This document shows, one piece after another, positions 1 to 7,880 of a stretch of DNA of 64,000 bases. Below the pieces are notes generated by a model. The model saw only the letters and a list, made by a program, of their open reading frames with translations. It made no database searches and was not told the origin of the DNA. The stretch lies in the NCBI GenBank assembly GCA_965198325.1, contig CBDAPE010000015.1, positions 372,001 to 436,000 on the forward strand, in the 5' to 3' direction. The stretch's first letter is position 1. Each line of letters begins with the position of its first letter. Origin of the DNA: CBDAPE01 sp965198325. Its GTDB lineage: Bacteria > Pseudomonadota > Alphaproteobacteria > UBA828 > JAPUJA01. The position numbers were made by a program, and so were the translations under genes.

Positions 1-391
1 TCAATGGCGTGGCGCACGGCGAGGGGTTTGTGCGCGGGCAAATTATCCATGATGACGATGTCTCCGGGCGACAGCGTCGGTGCGAGGACCTGCTCCACAT
101 AGGCCAGGAAGGCGGCGCCGTGCATGGCGCCGTCGAGGATCATGGGCGCGGTTATCCCCTCCAGCCTGAGTGCGCCGACGAAGGTCGTCGTCTTCCAATG
201 CCCATGGGGTACCGGCGCCCGGCAGCGTTCGCCGCGAGGCGAGCGACCATAACGCCGGGCCATCTTGGTCGAGGCGCCGGTCGCGTCGATGAATACCAGT
301 CGCTTCGGTTCCAGATCGGGCTGGGCCTCGAACCAGACCCGCCGCCGACGCAGAACATCAGCCCGCTGCTGTTCGCTGGCGTGCGCGGTTT
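1..391 (-). CDS. IS630-family transposase, second reading frame (DDE catalytic part, incomplete)
   Basis: This frame continues the transposase after the A8 tract. Relative to the first frame it is shifted by +1, equivalent to losing one A. It begins KTAHASEQQRADVLRRR, then shows the first catalytic Asp in LVFIDATGASTKMARRYGR and the second in IVIMDNLPAHK, typical of the IS630 DDE domain. The third acidic residue and the stop codon lie beyond the window start. It has no start codon of its own near the junction, so expression probably needs slippage on the A tract. A simple inactivating one-base insertion is the alternative. Confidence 0.8.
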
Positions 392-738
392 TTTTTGAAT
401 GTCATGCCGCGCCGGTCAAGCAGACGCCAGACGGTGCTTTGGGCAACCTTCAGCCCATGCGCCTGATCCAGATGCCCGGCGATCTCGACCAGGGTGATGT
501 CCGGCGTTTCCTTAATCAGAGCCAGGATTTCCTCGGCATGGGCTTCAATCCGGTGCGAGCGATAATCCCCGCCCTGCCGACGGGGCCGAACATGGCCCGT
601 CTGTCGCCACTGATCGACCCACTTGATAGCCGTCGATGCGGCGACCCCGAACCGTTCCGCCGCAGAACGACGCGACATCCCGCATTCAACCGCTGATATC
701 AGCCGTTCCCGCAAATCAATCGAAAGAGGTTTCGTCAT
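358..738 (-). CDS. IS630-family transposase, first reading frame (N-terminal helix-turn-helix part)
   Basis: This 126-residue frame encodes the DNA-binding N-terminal half of an IS630 transposase. It has a helix-turn-helix of the MSRRSAAERFGVAASTA type near residues 20-36, followed by the second winged segment ending in GMTFKKNRARQ. The start is supported by a GGAGG about nine bases upstream. The frame runs into an A8 tract (389-396) and stops at 358-360. Continuing in the other frame after that tract gives the expected FKKTAHASEQ junction. The product alone would lack the catalytic domain. Confidence 0.85.
   Translation of the reverse strand: MTKPLSIDLRERLISAVECGMSRRSAAERFGVAASTAIKWVDQWRQTGHVRPRRQGGDYRSHRIEAHAEEILALIKETPDITLVEIAGHLDQAHGLKVAQSTVWRLLDRRGMTFKKNRARQRTAAG
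389..396 (-). promoter_or_regulatory. A8 slippery tract joining the two transposase frames
   Basis: Eight consecutive A residues on the transposase strand lie exactly where the two IS630 frames meet. Seven would restore a continuous transposase. Homopolymers of this length are known sites of transcriptional slippage, and IS630-family members are known to use frameshifting, so a programmed event is plausible. A sequencing error or decay is the alternative. Confidence 0.55.
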
Positions 739-867
739 GCAGGCTGGCCTCCTTCACCAGCCCACATCTTGAATCACAATCCCCGACCCATGGGAATCCC
801 CTGAGATTCAATCAGGTCAGAAAACGCTCTAGAGGATGGGCCCGATCATGGGGCTCCGGGCCGGGGC

Positions 868-906
868 AAGAAATAAAGCCCCGCGGGCGACGGCCAGCAG
901 GGCTTT
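868..906 (-). terminator. Rho-independent terminator of hppA
   Basis: On the minus strand AAAGCCCTGC pairs with GCGGGGCTTT (10 pairs including one G-T) around a 12-base loop, followed by a T-rich TATTTCT. It begins about 23 bases after the hppA stop codon. Confidence 0.85.
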
Positions 907-928
907 CGGGTGGTCACTTGCGCGGCGC

Positions 929-3025
929 TTAGTGCGTGCCGACGATCCCGCCCAAAACTGCGAGCAAAAGAAGCGCCACGATATTGGTGATCTTGATCAT
1001 CGGGTTGACGGCAGGCCCGGCGGTGTCCTTGTAGGGATCGCCGACCGTATCGCCGGTCACCGCCGCCTTGTGGCTTTCGGAGCCCTTGCCGCCGTGATGG
1101 CCGTCTTCGATGTACTTCTTTGCGTTGTCCCACGCGCCGCCGCCCGAGGTCATCGAGACCGCGACGAACAGCCCGGTGACGATGGTGCCCACGAGCATCG
1201 CGCCCAACGCCGAGAAGGCTGCGGACTGGCCCGCAATCAGCCAGATCACGATATAGAGGATGATCGGCGCCAGAACCGGCAGCAGCGAGGGCGCAATCAT
1301 TTCACGGATCGCCGAGCGGGTAAGCAGATCGACGGCCCGGCCGTATTCCGGCTTGCCCGTGCCCTCCATGATGCCTGGGATCTCCTTGAACTGACGGCGT
1401 ACCTCTCGCACCACCGCACCGGCCGCCCGTCCGACCGACAGCATCGAGAGGGAGGCGAACAGATAGGGCAACAGGCCGCCATAGAATAGACCGACGATTA
1501 TGTACGGATTGGCGAGGTCGAAGGTGACGGTCACGTTTGGAAAATAGCGCCCAAGGTCCATCGTGAAGGCGGCGAAGAGCACGAGTGCGGCGAGACCGGC
1601 AGAGGCGATCGCGTACCCCTTGGTCACCGCCTTGGTCGTGTTGCCGACCGCATCCAGCACATCTGTCGTCTTGCGCACGTCCTCGGGCAGTTCGGCCATT
1701 TCGGCGATACCGCCCGCGTTATCCGTCACCGGGCCATAGGCGTCGAGCGCCACGACCATGCCCGCCAGAGCGAGCATCGCGGTAACCGCGATAGAGATGC
1801 CGAAGAGGCCGCCCAGGAGATAGGACGCCACGATGGCCGCGGCGATCACAATCGCAGGCAGCGCGGTTGCCTGCATGGAGATGGCCAACCCGTGGATGAT
1901 GTTGGTGGCGTGTCCGGTCTCGGACGAGCGGGCAATGGAGCGAACCGGGTTGTATGCCGTCGAGGTGTAGAACTCGGTGATCCAGACCATCAAGCCGGTC
2001 ACGACGAGACCGATCAGACCGCAAATGAAGAGCTTCCAGCCCGCAGTCGCGACACCGCCGACCATGAGCTCTGTGTTCATGCCCACGATCCACTCGGTAA
2101 TCGGCCACAGCGCCACGCCCGAGAGCACTGCCGTGACGATGAAGCCCTTATAGAGCGCGGCCATGACGTTCCCGCTGGAACCCAGGCGGACGAACAGCGT
2201 GCCGATGATCGAGGTCAGGATGCACACACCGCCGATCGCGAGCGGGTAGATCATCATGGCGGTTGCCTGCGTGCCCGTGAAGTAAAGCGCCGTCAGCAGC
2301 ATGGTCGCGACGATCGTAACGGCGTAGGTCTCGAACAGGTCTGCCGCCATGCCCGCGCAGTCGCCGACATTGTCGCCGACATTATCGGCGATTACCGCCG
2401 GGTTGCGCGGATCGTCCTCGGGAATGCCCGCTTCGACCTTGCCCACGAGATCGGCGCCGACATCGGCACCCTTGGTGAAGATTCCGCCACCCAGCCGCGC
2501 GAAGATCGAGATCAGGGAGCCGCCGAATCCGAGCGAGATAAGCGCCTCGAGGATTTCGCCGCGCCCGACACCGACCGCGACCAGGATGCCGTAATAGCCC
2601 GCCACGCCGAGCAGGGCGAGACCGACGACCAACATGCCGGTAACCGCGCCCGAGCGAAACGCAATGCCGAGCGCCGGCTTCAGACCGCCGCTACGCGCCG
2701 CTTCGGCTGTACGCACATTGGCCTTGACCGAGACGTTCATGCCGATATAGCCGGCCGCCGCCGACAACACCGCGCCGATTCCAAACCCGATTCCCGACAG
2801 GTAACCGAGCAGACCGGTGAGGACGCCGAAGATCACCAAACCGACCAGGCCGATGGTGAGATATTGGCGGTTGAGGTAGGCGCGGGCGCCTTCCTGGATG
2901 GCACCGGCGATTTCCTGCATCCGCTCGGTGCCGGCATTCGCCCCGACCACCGACCGCGCGGCAACGATGCCATAGAGAAGCGCAACGCCCCCGCAAATCA
3001 GGGCGAACCAGTAAGCAGCAATCAT
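929..3025 (-). CDS. hppA: K+-independent membrane-bound proton-translocating pyrophosphatase
   Basis: This integral membrane enzyme hydrolyses pyrophosphate and pumps protons across the cytoplasmic membrane. The 698-residue length and about 16 hydrophobic segments fit the family. Substrate and Mg2+ binding motifs are visible: DVGADLVGKVE around residue 190, NPAVIADNVGDNVGDCAG just after it, and GGAWDNAKK near the C-terminus. The K+-independent subfamily is marked by Lys at position 465 in GNTTKAVTKG with Thr three residues later; K+-dependent enzymes carry Ala and Gly there. The start at 3025 follows a purine-rich AGAGGACGAGAG. It is the last gene of its strand block and ends at a strong terminator. 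Confidence 0.97.
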   Translation of the reverse strand: MIAAYWFALICGGVALLYGIVAARSVVGANAGTERMQEIAGAIQEGARAYLNRQYLTIGLVGLVIFGVLTGLLGYLSGIGFGIGAVLSAAAGYIGMNVSVKANVRTAEAARSGGLKPALGIAFRSGAVTGMLVVGLALLGVAGYYGILVAVGVGRGEILEALISLGFGGSLISIFARLGGGIFTKGADVGADLVGKVEAGIPEDDPRNPAVIADNVGDNVGDCAGMAADLFETYAVTIVATMLLTALYFTGTQATAMMIYPLAIGGVCILTSIIGTLFVRLGSSGNVMAALYKGFIVTAVLSGVALWPITEWIVGMNTELMVGGVATAGWKLFICGLIGLVVTGLMVWITEFYTSTAYNPVRSIARSSETGHATNIIHGLAISMQATALPAIVIAAAIVASYLLGGLFGISIAVTAMLALAGMVVALDAYGPVTDNAGGIAEMAELPEDVRKTTDVLDAVGNTTKAVTKGYAIASAGLAALVLFAAFTMDLGRYFPNVTVTFDLANPYIIVGLFYGGLLPYLFASLSMLSVGRAAGAVVREVRRQFKEIPGIMEGTGKPEYGRAVDLLTRSAIREMIAPSLLPVLAPIILYIVIWLIAGQSAAFSALGAMLVGTIVTGLFVAVSMTSGGGAWDNAKKYIEDGHHGGKGSESHKAAVTGDTVGDPYKDTAGPAVNPMIKITNIVALLLLAVLGGIVGTH

Positions 3026-3192
3026 GGATCTCTCGTCCTCTGCCGAAGCAAGAAAACAGGGCGCGACCGGCTCTTCGGAACACCGAAGCCGAATCGGCCC
3101 TTTAATGGAGGCGCGAGAATGCCAGAAGAGCCTGGGCGATGCAACCTTGGTCTGGCCGGCTTGTGTACGCAGCAGGCGCGTCGAAATCGCGG

Positions 3193-3615
3193 CTAGCTGC
3201 GCCGCTCCATGGCGCTGTCGACGAGCACGTCGGAGACGATTCCCGGCCCGATCACCCGCTCGACGATCAGGAGAAAGCGTTTCTTGACCCGGAAGATATT
3301 GATGCTGGGCTCGTCTTTGCGCCGGAGCATGGCCTGAAGATGCAAATCGTGAATAAAGGCGTCGCGCAGGGGTGCGATGCTGGCGTTGACAGTTTCCAGG
3401 TCGCGCGAATCGGACAGTTCGAGTTGGAGCGTCAAGAGGACGTAGCCCTTGAACTGGTGCTCGCGCACGACCGGGGCGAACAGCGGATCGAGCGGCACGA
3501 AGGCGAGCTCCGGCTCATGGCTTTCCTGCTCGCCGCCCATGAACTGCATCACGCCGAACCCGCCCGCAACCACAACGACGAGCAGTATTGCGATGAGCTT
3601 GATCTTCTTTTTCAC
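3193..3615 (-). CDS. Small membrane-anchored FliL-like protein
   Basis: This 140-residue protein starts with GTG. One N-terminal transmembrane helix (about residues 5-27) follows MKKKIK, and the rest is predicted periplasmic. The C-terminal pattern, a beta-strand segment YVLLTLQLEL, then SIAPLRDAFIHDL, then a long helix, resembles the FliL fold (flagellar basal-body-associated proteins), but similarity is weak and no flagellar genes are adjacent. It sits between thiL and hppA on the same strand, with gaps of 113 and 167 bases. It could be a lineage-specific membrane protein of unknown role; the FliL relation is my inference. Confidence 0.55.
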   Translation of the reverse strand: MKKKIKLIAILLVVVVAGGFGVMQFMGGEQESHEPELAFVPLDPLFAPVVREHQFKGYVLLTLQLELSDSRDLETVNASIAPLRDAFIHDLHLQAMLRRKDEPSINIFRVKKRFLLIVERVIGPGIVSDVLVDSAMERRS

Positions 3616-3728
3616 CGTCGACCTCGCTCCGGCCCCGAAAATCCAGACCGCTCTCCTTGTGCCTGAAATCCGTGAACAAAGCGTGAAGCCGCGCGCTGAC
3701 GTGAGTTTTGCGGCACAAGCCGGCGTAT

Positions 3729-4718
3729 CTAGAAGTGACGGTAGCCGCCCGCACCCAGGGCCATCGGTGCGCCGCCCGGATCGATCACCCGGACCCCCGG
3801 ATCAGCCTCGATCCAGCCGATTGCAGTCAGCTTCAAGGTGAGCTCGGCACTTAAGGAGGAGATCGCCCCGGTGGAATCAGCGGGAACGGTGAATGCGAGT
3901 TCGTAATCGTCGCCTCCCGTCAGGGCCTCGTTCAATCGCTGCGCACCCAGTGCCACTGCGGCTCGGGCGGCCGCGGATAAGGGCACCGCGGCGGCCTCAA
4001 TCGTTGCGCCGACGCCGGAAGCGACCGCGATATGACCGAGATCGGCAACCAAACCGTCCGAGAGATCGATCGCCGCGCTCGCCAAGCCGATTAGGCGGCA
4101 ACCCAGCGCAAGACGGGGTTCGGGGCGACGAAACCGGGCCAGGAGATGCGCCTGGTCGGCAGCATCGAGCGCACCCAGTTCGCCCCGGTGGGTGGCAAGA
4201 CCGAGTGCGCCGTCGCCCACGGTTCCCGAAACATACACCCGATCCCCTGGCCGGGCGTCGCTGCGCGTCAACGCGGCGCCCGTTACGACACGACCCAGCG
4301 CCGTGAGCGACAACGTGAGCGGACCCGGTGTCGAGACCGTATCACCGCCAAGCAATCCCACCCGGTAGTGCGTTTGATCGGCGGCCAGCCCGGACGCGAA
4401 ACCCTCGAGCCAGTCGAGCGGCGTCTCGGCCGGCAGGGCCAGACCCAGCAGATAACCGATTGGGCTCGCACCCATCGCCGCCAAATCGGAGAGGTTGACC
4501 CGAAGCAGCTTTGCCCCGACGGCGCCAGGTTCCTCGTCGGCCGGAAAATGCACCCCGGCGACCATGACGTCCGTCGTTACGATAAGCGATTCTCCCAGCG
4601 GCGGGTCGACGCTCGCCGCATCGTTGAGGAGCCCGAAGGCGCCGGCCTCCCCGGCCGCGAGCGGTGCGAACAGCTGCTCGATCAGTGCGAATTCGCCGGG
4701 CCGGACGCGCTCAGCCAT
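3729..4718 (-). CDS. thiL: Thiamine-monophosphate kinase
   Basis: ThiL phosphorylates thiamine monophosphate to thiamine diphosphate with ATP in the cytoplasm, the last step of cofactor synthesis. The 329 residues match the family length. Visible motifs are NDAASVD near residue 33, TTDVMVAGVHF, LAAMGASP, GGDTVSTPGPL, DLSDGLVADLGHI around residue 220, and GGDDYELAF near 268; these Asp-rich motifs bind Mg-ATP. The gene overlaps the end of nusB by eight bases, so it is probably translationally coupled in the rib-nusB-thiL operon common in alphaproteobacteria. Confidence 0.96.
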   Translation of the reverse strand: MAERVRPGEFALIEQLFAPLAAGEAGAFGLLNDAASVDPPLGESLIVTTDVMVAGVHFPADEEPGAVGAKLLRVNLSDLAAMGASPIGYLLGLALPAETPLDWLEGFASGLAADQTHYRVGLLGGDTVSTPGPLTLSLTALGRVVTGAALTRSDARPGDRVYVSGTVGDGALGLATHRGELGALDAADQAHLLARFRRPEPRLALGCRLIGLASAAIDLSDGLVADLGHIAVASGVGATIEAAAVPLSAAARAAVALGAQRLNEALTGGDDYELAFTVPADSTGAISSLSAELTLKLTAIGWIEADPGVRVIDPGGAPMALGAGGYRHF

Positions 4719-5217
4719 CGCCTGCCTGCTCGAATTCGGCAGCCCGCAGGTCGCGCGCCAGCCGATCCAGCGCAGCGTTTACGAACGCGCTCTCCCCACC
4801 CTCGTCGAAAGCATGCACAACGTCGACATATTCACTGACCACGACCCGGGCGGGAATATTGGGACACGCAACCAATTCGTAGGCGGCCGCCCGAAGCACG
4901 GCGCGTACGACGCCGCCTAGCCGTTGAAGCGACCAACCTTCACCGAGCAAGGGCAGAAGGCGCGCATCGAGCGCGTCGTGCCGGGCCGTTACGCCCCTGA
5001 CCACACCGTCGAACCAGGCCCGGTCGACCGCCGTGAACTGCAACCCCTCGATCTCGCGATCGAGCCGATAGACAGAAAATTCGGCGATCACCGTGTCCGC
5101 ATCCGCGCCACCGAATTCGATCTGGAAAAGCGCCTGAACCGCGGCGAGCCGCGCGACGCTTCGCTCGGCGGCGCGCGGCGCCGAGCGCTCGTCCGCCTCA
5201 TCCGGCGACGGACTCAC
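4711..5217 (-). CDS. nusB: Transcription antitermination protein NusB
   Basis: NusB binds boxA RNA with NusE (S10) to promote rRNA antitermination. I chose the GTG at 5217 because it overlaps the ribH stop as GTGA and gives a 168-residue protein beginning just before the conserved RSVARLAAVQALFQIEFGG. The frame stays open further upstream, but that part only overlaps ribH. The helical C-terminal segment VLRAAAYELVACPNIPARVV followed by SEYVDVVHAFDEGGESAFVN is characteristic of the family. Confidence 0.95.
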   Translation of the reverse strand: MSPSPDEADERSAPRAAERSVARLAAVQALFQIEFGGADADTVIAEFSVYRLDREIEGLQFTAVDRAWFDGVVRGVTARHDALDARLLPLLGEGWSLQRLGGVVRAVLRAAAYELVACPNIPARVVVSEYVDVVHAFDEGGESAFVNAALDRLARDLRAAEFEQAGDG

Positions 5218-5657
5218 GTGCTGCTGGCGCCGAACCGCCGTTTGAGCGCGACCATGGCCAGACAGGCCTTGGCGGCGGTGGCGCCCTTGTTTATCTCGTT
5301 GGTCCAGGCTCGAGCCCAGGCTTGGTCGCGGTTCTCCGTCGTCAAAATGCCGTAGCCGATGGCAACGTCCCGTTCGAGCGCCAGATCCGCCAACCCCCGG
5401 GCGCTCTCGCCGCAAACATAATCATAATGCGTCGTCTCGCCGCGGATGACGCAGCCGAGCGCAATATAACCGTCAAAGGCACCCGATCCGATTGCGAACC
5501 CGATTGCAGCCGGGATTTCGAAGCAGCCGGGTACGGTGATCCGCTCAAAGCTCGCGCCCGACGCTTCGAGCTCAGCGACAGCACCCTTCACGAGCTCATC
5601 GGCGATATCGTCGTAGAATCGGGCATCGACGATCAGGATATGCGGTGTATCGGCCAT
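5214..5657 (-). CDS. ribH: 6,7-dimethyl-8-ribityllumazine synthase
   Basis: RibH condenses 5-amino-6-ribitylaminouracil with 3,4-dihydroxybutanone 4-phosphate to form the riboflavin precursor lumazine. The 147-residue length is typical. Recognisable parts are ILIVDARFYDDIADELVKGA, VPGCFEIPAAIGFAI, the substrate loop ALGCVIRGETTHYDYVCGES with the catalytic His, and GILTTENRDQAWARA. A GGAGG sits seven bases before the ATG. It is separated by 45 bases from ribE and overlaps nusB. The usual ribBA gene is absent between ribE and ribH. Confidence 0.97.
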   Translation of the reverse strand: MADTPHILIVDARFYDDIADELVKGAVAELEASGASFERITVPGCFEIPAAIGFAIGSGAFDGYIALGCVIRGETTHYDYVCGESARGLADLALERDVAIGYGILTTENRDQAWARAWTNEINKGATAAKACLAMVALKRRFGASST

Positions 5658-5702
5658 GGGCTCCTCCGTCCGGACTTGCTGGAATGGCGCGGCCTGCGGA
5701 TA

Positions 5703-6299
5703 TCAGGCGCCGTCCGCCTCCCGGAGACGGGCAACGTAGCGCGAGAGCACGTCGACCTCAAGATTGACCGGCGCGCCGGAATCCAAGTCGGCAAAGCTGG
5801 TCGCCTCGAGCGTGCGGGGAATGATATTGACGCCGAAGCGCGCGCCGTCGACCTCGTTCACCGTGAGCGAGACGCCATCGACGCAAATTGACCCCTTGAG
5901 CGCGATGAAGCGCGCGATCGCCGCAGGCGCGACAATCGCGAAGCGAGCCGAGCCCCCGTCGGGCCACCGCTCGACGAGCTCGCCGACGCCATCGACATGC
6001 CCCAGGACCATGTGGCCGCCCAGCTCGTCGCCGACCCCGAGCGGACGCTCGAGATTGATCGCCCGGCCCACCTGCCAGTGTCCCAGCGTCGTGCAGGCCA
6101 GCGTCTCGGCGGAAACATCGGCGGCGAACCAGTCGGGGCCGAGCTCGACCGCCGTGAGACAGGCGCCCGAACAGGCGATCGACGCGCCGATTGGAATCGC
6201 CGCCGTCTCGTAAGCAGTCTCGACCTCGAGCCGGCGACCCCCGTCGGCGTCGGCAATGGCACGCAAGCGCCCGCGATCAGTAATGATGCCCGTAAACAT
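5703..6299 (-). CDS. ribE: Riboflavin synthase, alpha chain
   Basis: The enzyme dismutates two lumazine molecules into riboflavin and a pyrimidine that is recycled. The 198-residue protein has the two lumazine-binding barrel repeats: MFTGIITDRGRL with IACSGACLTAVELG in the first half, and LGHVDGVGELV with GSICVDGVSLTVNEVDGARF and NIIPRTLEAT in the second. It lies nine bases after ribD on the same strand. Confidence 0.96.
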   Translation of the reverse strand: MFTGIITDRGRLRAIADADGGRRLEVETAYETAAIPIGASIACSGACLTAVELGPDWFAADVSAETLACTTLGHWQVGRAINLERPLGVGDELGGHMVLGHVDGVGELVERWPDGGSARFAIVAPAAIARFIALKGSICVDGVSLTVNEVDGARFGVNIIPRTLEATSFADLDSGAPVNLEVDVLSRYVARLREADGA

Positions 6300-6308
6300 G
6301 GCTTCTAT

Positions 6309-7388
6309 TTACGCCGTGACGGCGTAGCTTTCCAGCAGGTCGTCACCTATGGGCTCGACGGATAGGCGCTGAAAACGGGGTGCGGCGGCCAGCCGGTCGA
6401 CACCGAACGCGGCGGCACCCGGCACGCCGTCGCCACCGATCATCGAAGCGGCGCGGAACCAAGCCAGGCGATCGATCAGCCCCGCAGCCAGGAGAGTTGC
6501 GGCAAGATGACTGCCGCCCTCGACCAGCAGGCGGGTGATGCCGCGCGCGCCGAGCGCCGTCAGGACGCGCCCGAGATCCGGCCGGCCGGCCGCATCCGGC
6601 TCGACCTCGACGAGATCCACACCCGCACCCCGATAGGCCGCCTCACGGGCGGCATCACCACCCGCCAGCGTGAACACCCAGCACGGATGCTCGCCTGCCA
6701 CGGCGACGAGACGGCTGGTCAGCGGCAGACGCATCCGGCCATCGACGACGACCCTTACAGGCGTGCGGGTCTCCAGTCCGGACAGACGGCAGGTGAGTTC
6801 GGGATCGTCCGCCAGTCCAGTGCCGACCCCGATCATCACGGCGTCGGCCTCGGCGCGCAGGAGATGAGCGCGGGCGCGCGCCGCCTCGCCGGTAATCCAG
6901 CGACTCTCGCCTGCACGAGTCGCAATCCGGCCGTCGAGCGTCGTCGCGAGTTTGAGGGTAGCCAGCGGTCGGCCGTCGGCGATGCGTCGGATGAAGCCCG
7001 CGTTGAGCTCGGCCGCGGCCGCGGCGCAAACCCCCAGGGTGACCTCGACGCCGGCTTCGCGCAGCCGGACGAGCCCCTGACCGTCGACCCGAGGGTCGGG
7101 ATCCCTGAGCGCGACGACCGCGCGGGCGATACCGGCTTGGATCATCGCGTCGACGCAGGGCCCGGTCTGGCCGTGATGGGCGCAGGGTTCGAGGCTGACA
7201 TAGGCTACGGCACCCCGAGCCGCTTCGCCCGCCCGGCCGAGTGCCTCGGCTTCGGCATGGGGCCGGCCGCCGGGTTGGGTCCAGCCCCGCCCGACGACGG
7301 TGCCATCACGCACGAGCACACAACCGACGGCCGGGTTCGGCCAGACGACGCCCAGACCGCGCCGCGCCAAATTGAGCGCAGCACCCAT
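6309..7388 (-). CDS. ribD: Bifunctional pyrimidine deaminase/reductase RibD
   Basis: RibD deaminates and then reduces the pyrimidine intermediate of riboflavin synthesis. The N-terminal deaminase domain has PNPAVGCVLV, the zinc site HAEAEAL and LEPCAHHGQTGPC. The C-terminal reductase domain shows LATTLDGRIATRAGESRWITG and LLVEGGSHLAATLL. I chose the ATG at 7388, giving 359 residues, close to the E. coli length. It leaves only a short N-terminus before ALNLARRGLG, so an alternative upstream start (TTG inside the end of nrdR, which would include ADDRRHM) is possible. It follows nrdR by 13 bases with the ATG start. Confidence 0.94.
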   Translation of the reverse strand: MGAALNLARRGLGVVWPNPAVGCVLVRDGTVVGRGWTQPGGRPHAEAEALGRAGEAARGAVAYVSLEPCAHHGQTGPCVDAMIQAGIARAVVALRDPDPRVDGQGLVRLREAGVEVTLGVCAAAAAELNAGFIRRIADGRPLATLKLATTLDGRIATRAGESRWITGEAARARAHLLRAEADAVMIGVGTGLADDPELTCRLSGLETRTPVRVVVDGRMRLPLTSRLVAVAGEHPCWVFTLAGGDAAREAAYRGAGVDLVEVEPDAAGRPDLGRVLTALGARGITRLLVEGGSHLAATLLAAGLIDRLAWFRAASMIGGDGVPGAAAFGVDRLAAAPRFQRLSVEPIGDDLLESYAVTA

Positions 7389-7401
7389 ATGACGGCGGTC
7401 G

Positions 7402-7866
7402 TCAGCCGCCGTCGCGATCGCCGCTGAGCTGGCCAAGAAACTCCTCGAAATCCTTGGCCTCGCGGAAATTCCGGTAGACCGAGGCGAAGCGCACATAGGC
7501 GACCTGATCGAGCCCGGCGAGTGCGTCCATCACGAGCTCGCCGATCACCTCGGAAGGAATATCACTTTCCCCCATGGTTTCAAGCCGGCGCACGATGCCG
7601 TTGACCATCTGGTCGACGCGCTCCGGTTCGACCGGGCGGCGGCGCATTGCAATGTCGATCGAGCGGGCCAGCTTGTCGCGGTCGAACAGGACGCGCTGCC
7701 CGCCGCGCTTGACGACGGTGAGCTCGCGCAGCTGAACCCGTTCGAAGGTCGTGAACCGCGCACCGCAGTTCTGGCATTGCCGGCGACGGCGGATCGCCGC
7801 GTTATCCTCGGTCGGCCGGGAATCCTTGACCTGTGTGTCGTCACCTCCGCAAAACGGACAGCGCAT
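7402..7866 (-). CDS. nrdR: Transcriptional repressor NrdR
   Basis: NrdR represses ribonucleotide reductase genes in response to ATP/dATP. The 154 residues start with the zinc ribbon MRCPFCGGDDTQVKDSRP and RRRRQCQNCGARFTTFERV, followed by the ATP-cone domain (VVKRGGQRVLFDRDKL). GGGAGG lies eight bases before the ATG. It sits between glyA and ribD, its usual location in alphaproteobacteria. Confidence 0.97.
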   Translation of the reverse strand: MRCPFCGGDDTQVKDSRPTEDNAAIRRRRQCQNCGARFTTFERVQLRELTVVKRGGQRVLFDRDKLARSIDIAMRRRPVEPERVDQMVNGIVRRLETMGESDIPSEVIGELVMDALAGLDQVAYVRFASVYRNFREAKDFEEFLGQLSGDRDGG

Positions 7867-7880
7867 GGGTTGCCTCCCCT

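Larger units (their letters stand above)
1..831 (-). mobile_element. IS630-family insertion sequence, cut by the window start
   Basis: The transposase reading frames on the minus strand place this as an IS630-family element. The transposase 5' end is at 738. About 90 bases of non-coding sequence follow, up to a CTAG at 829-832. IS630 elements insert at TA, often within CTAG, and the sequence just inside it on the minus strand, GAGCGTTTTCTGACC, has the look of a terminal inverted repeat of this family as I remember it. The other end lies before base 1, so the inverted repeat pair cannot be checked. The element sits downstream of hppA and its transcription terminator, so it probably disrupts nothing here. 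Confidence 0.75.

Noticed and set aside
1892..3196. A 434-codon open frame on plus across hppA
   Set aside because: It is antisense to hppA, whose protein is strongly conserved; the plus frame has an Asp/Arg/Gly-rich composition typical of mirror frames in GC-rich genomes and no recognisable motif.
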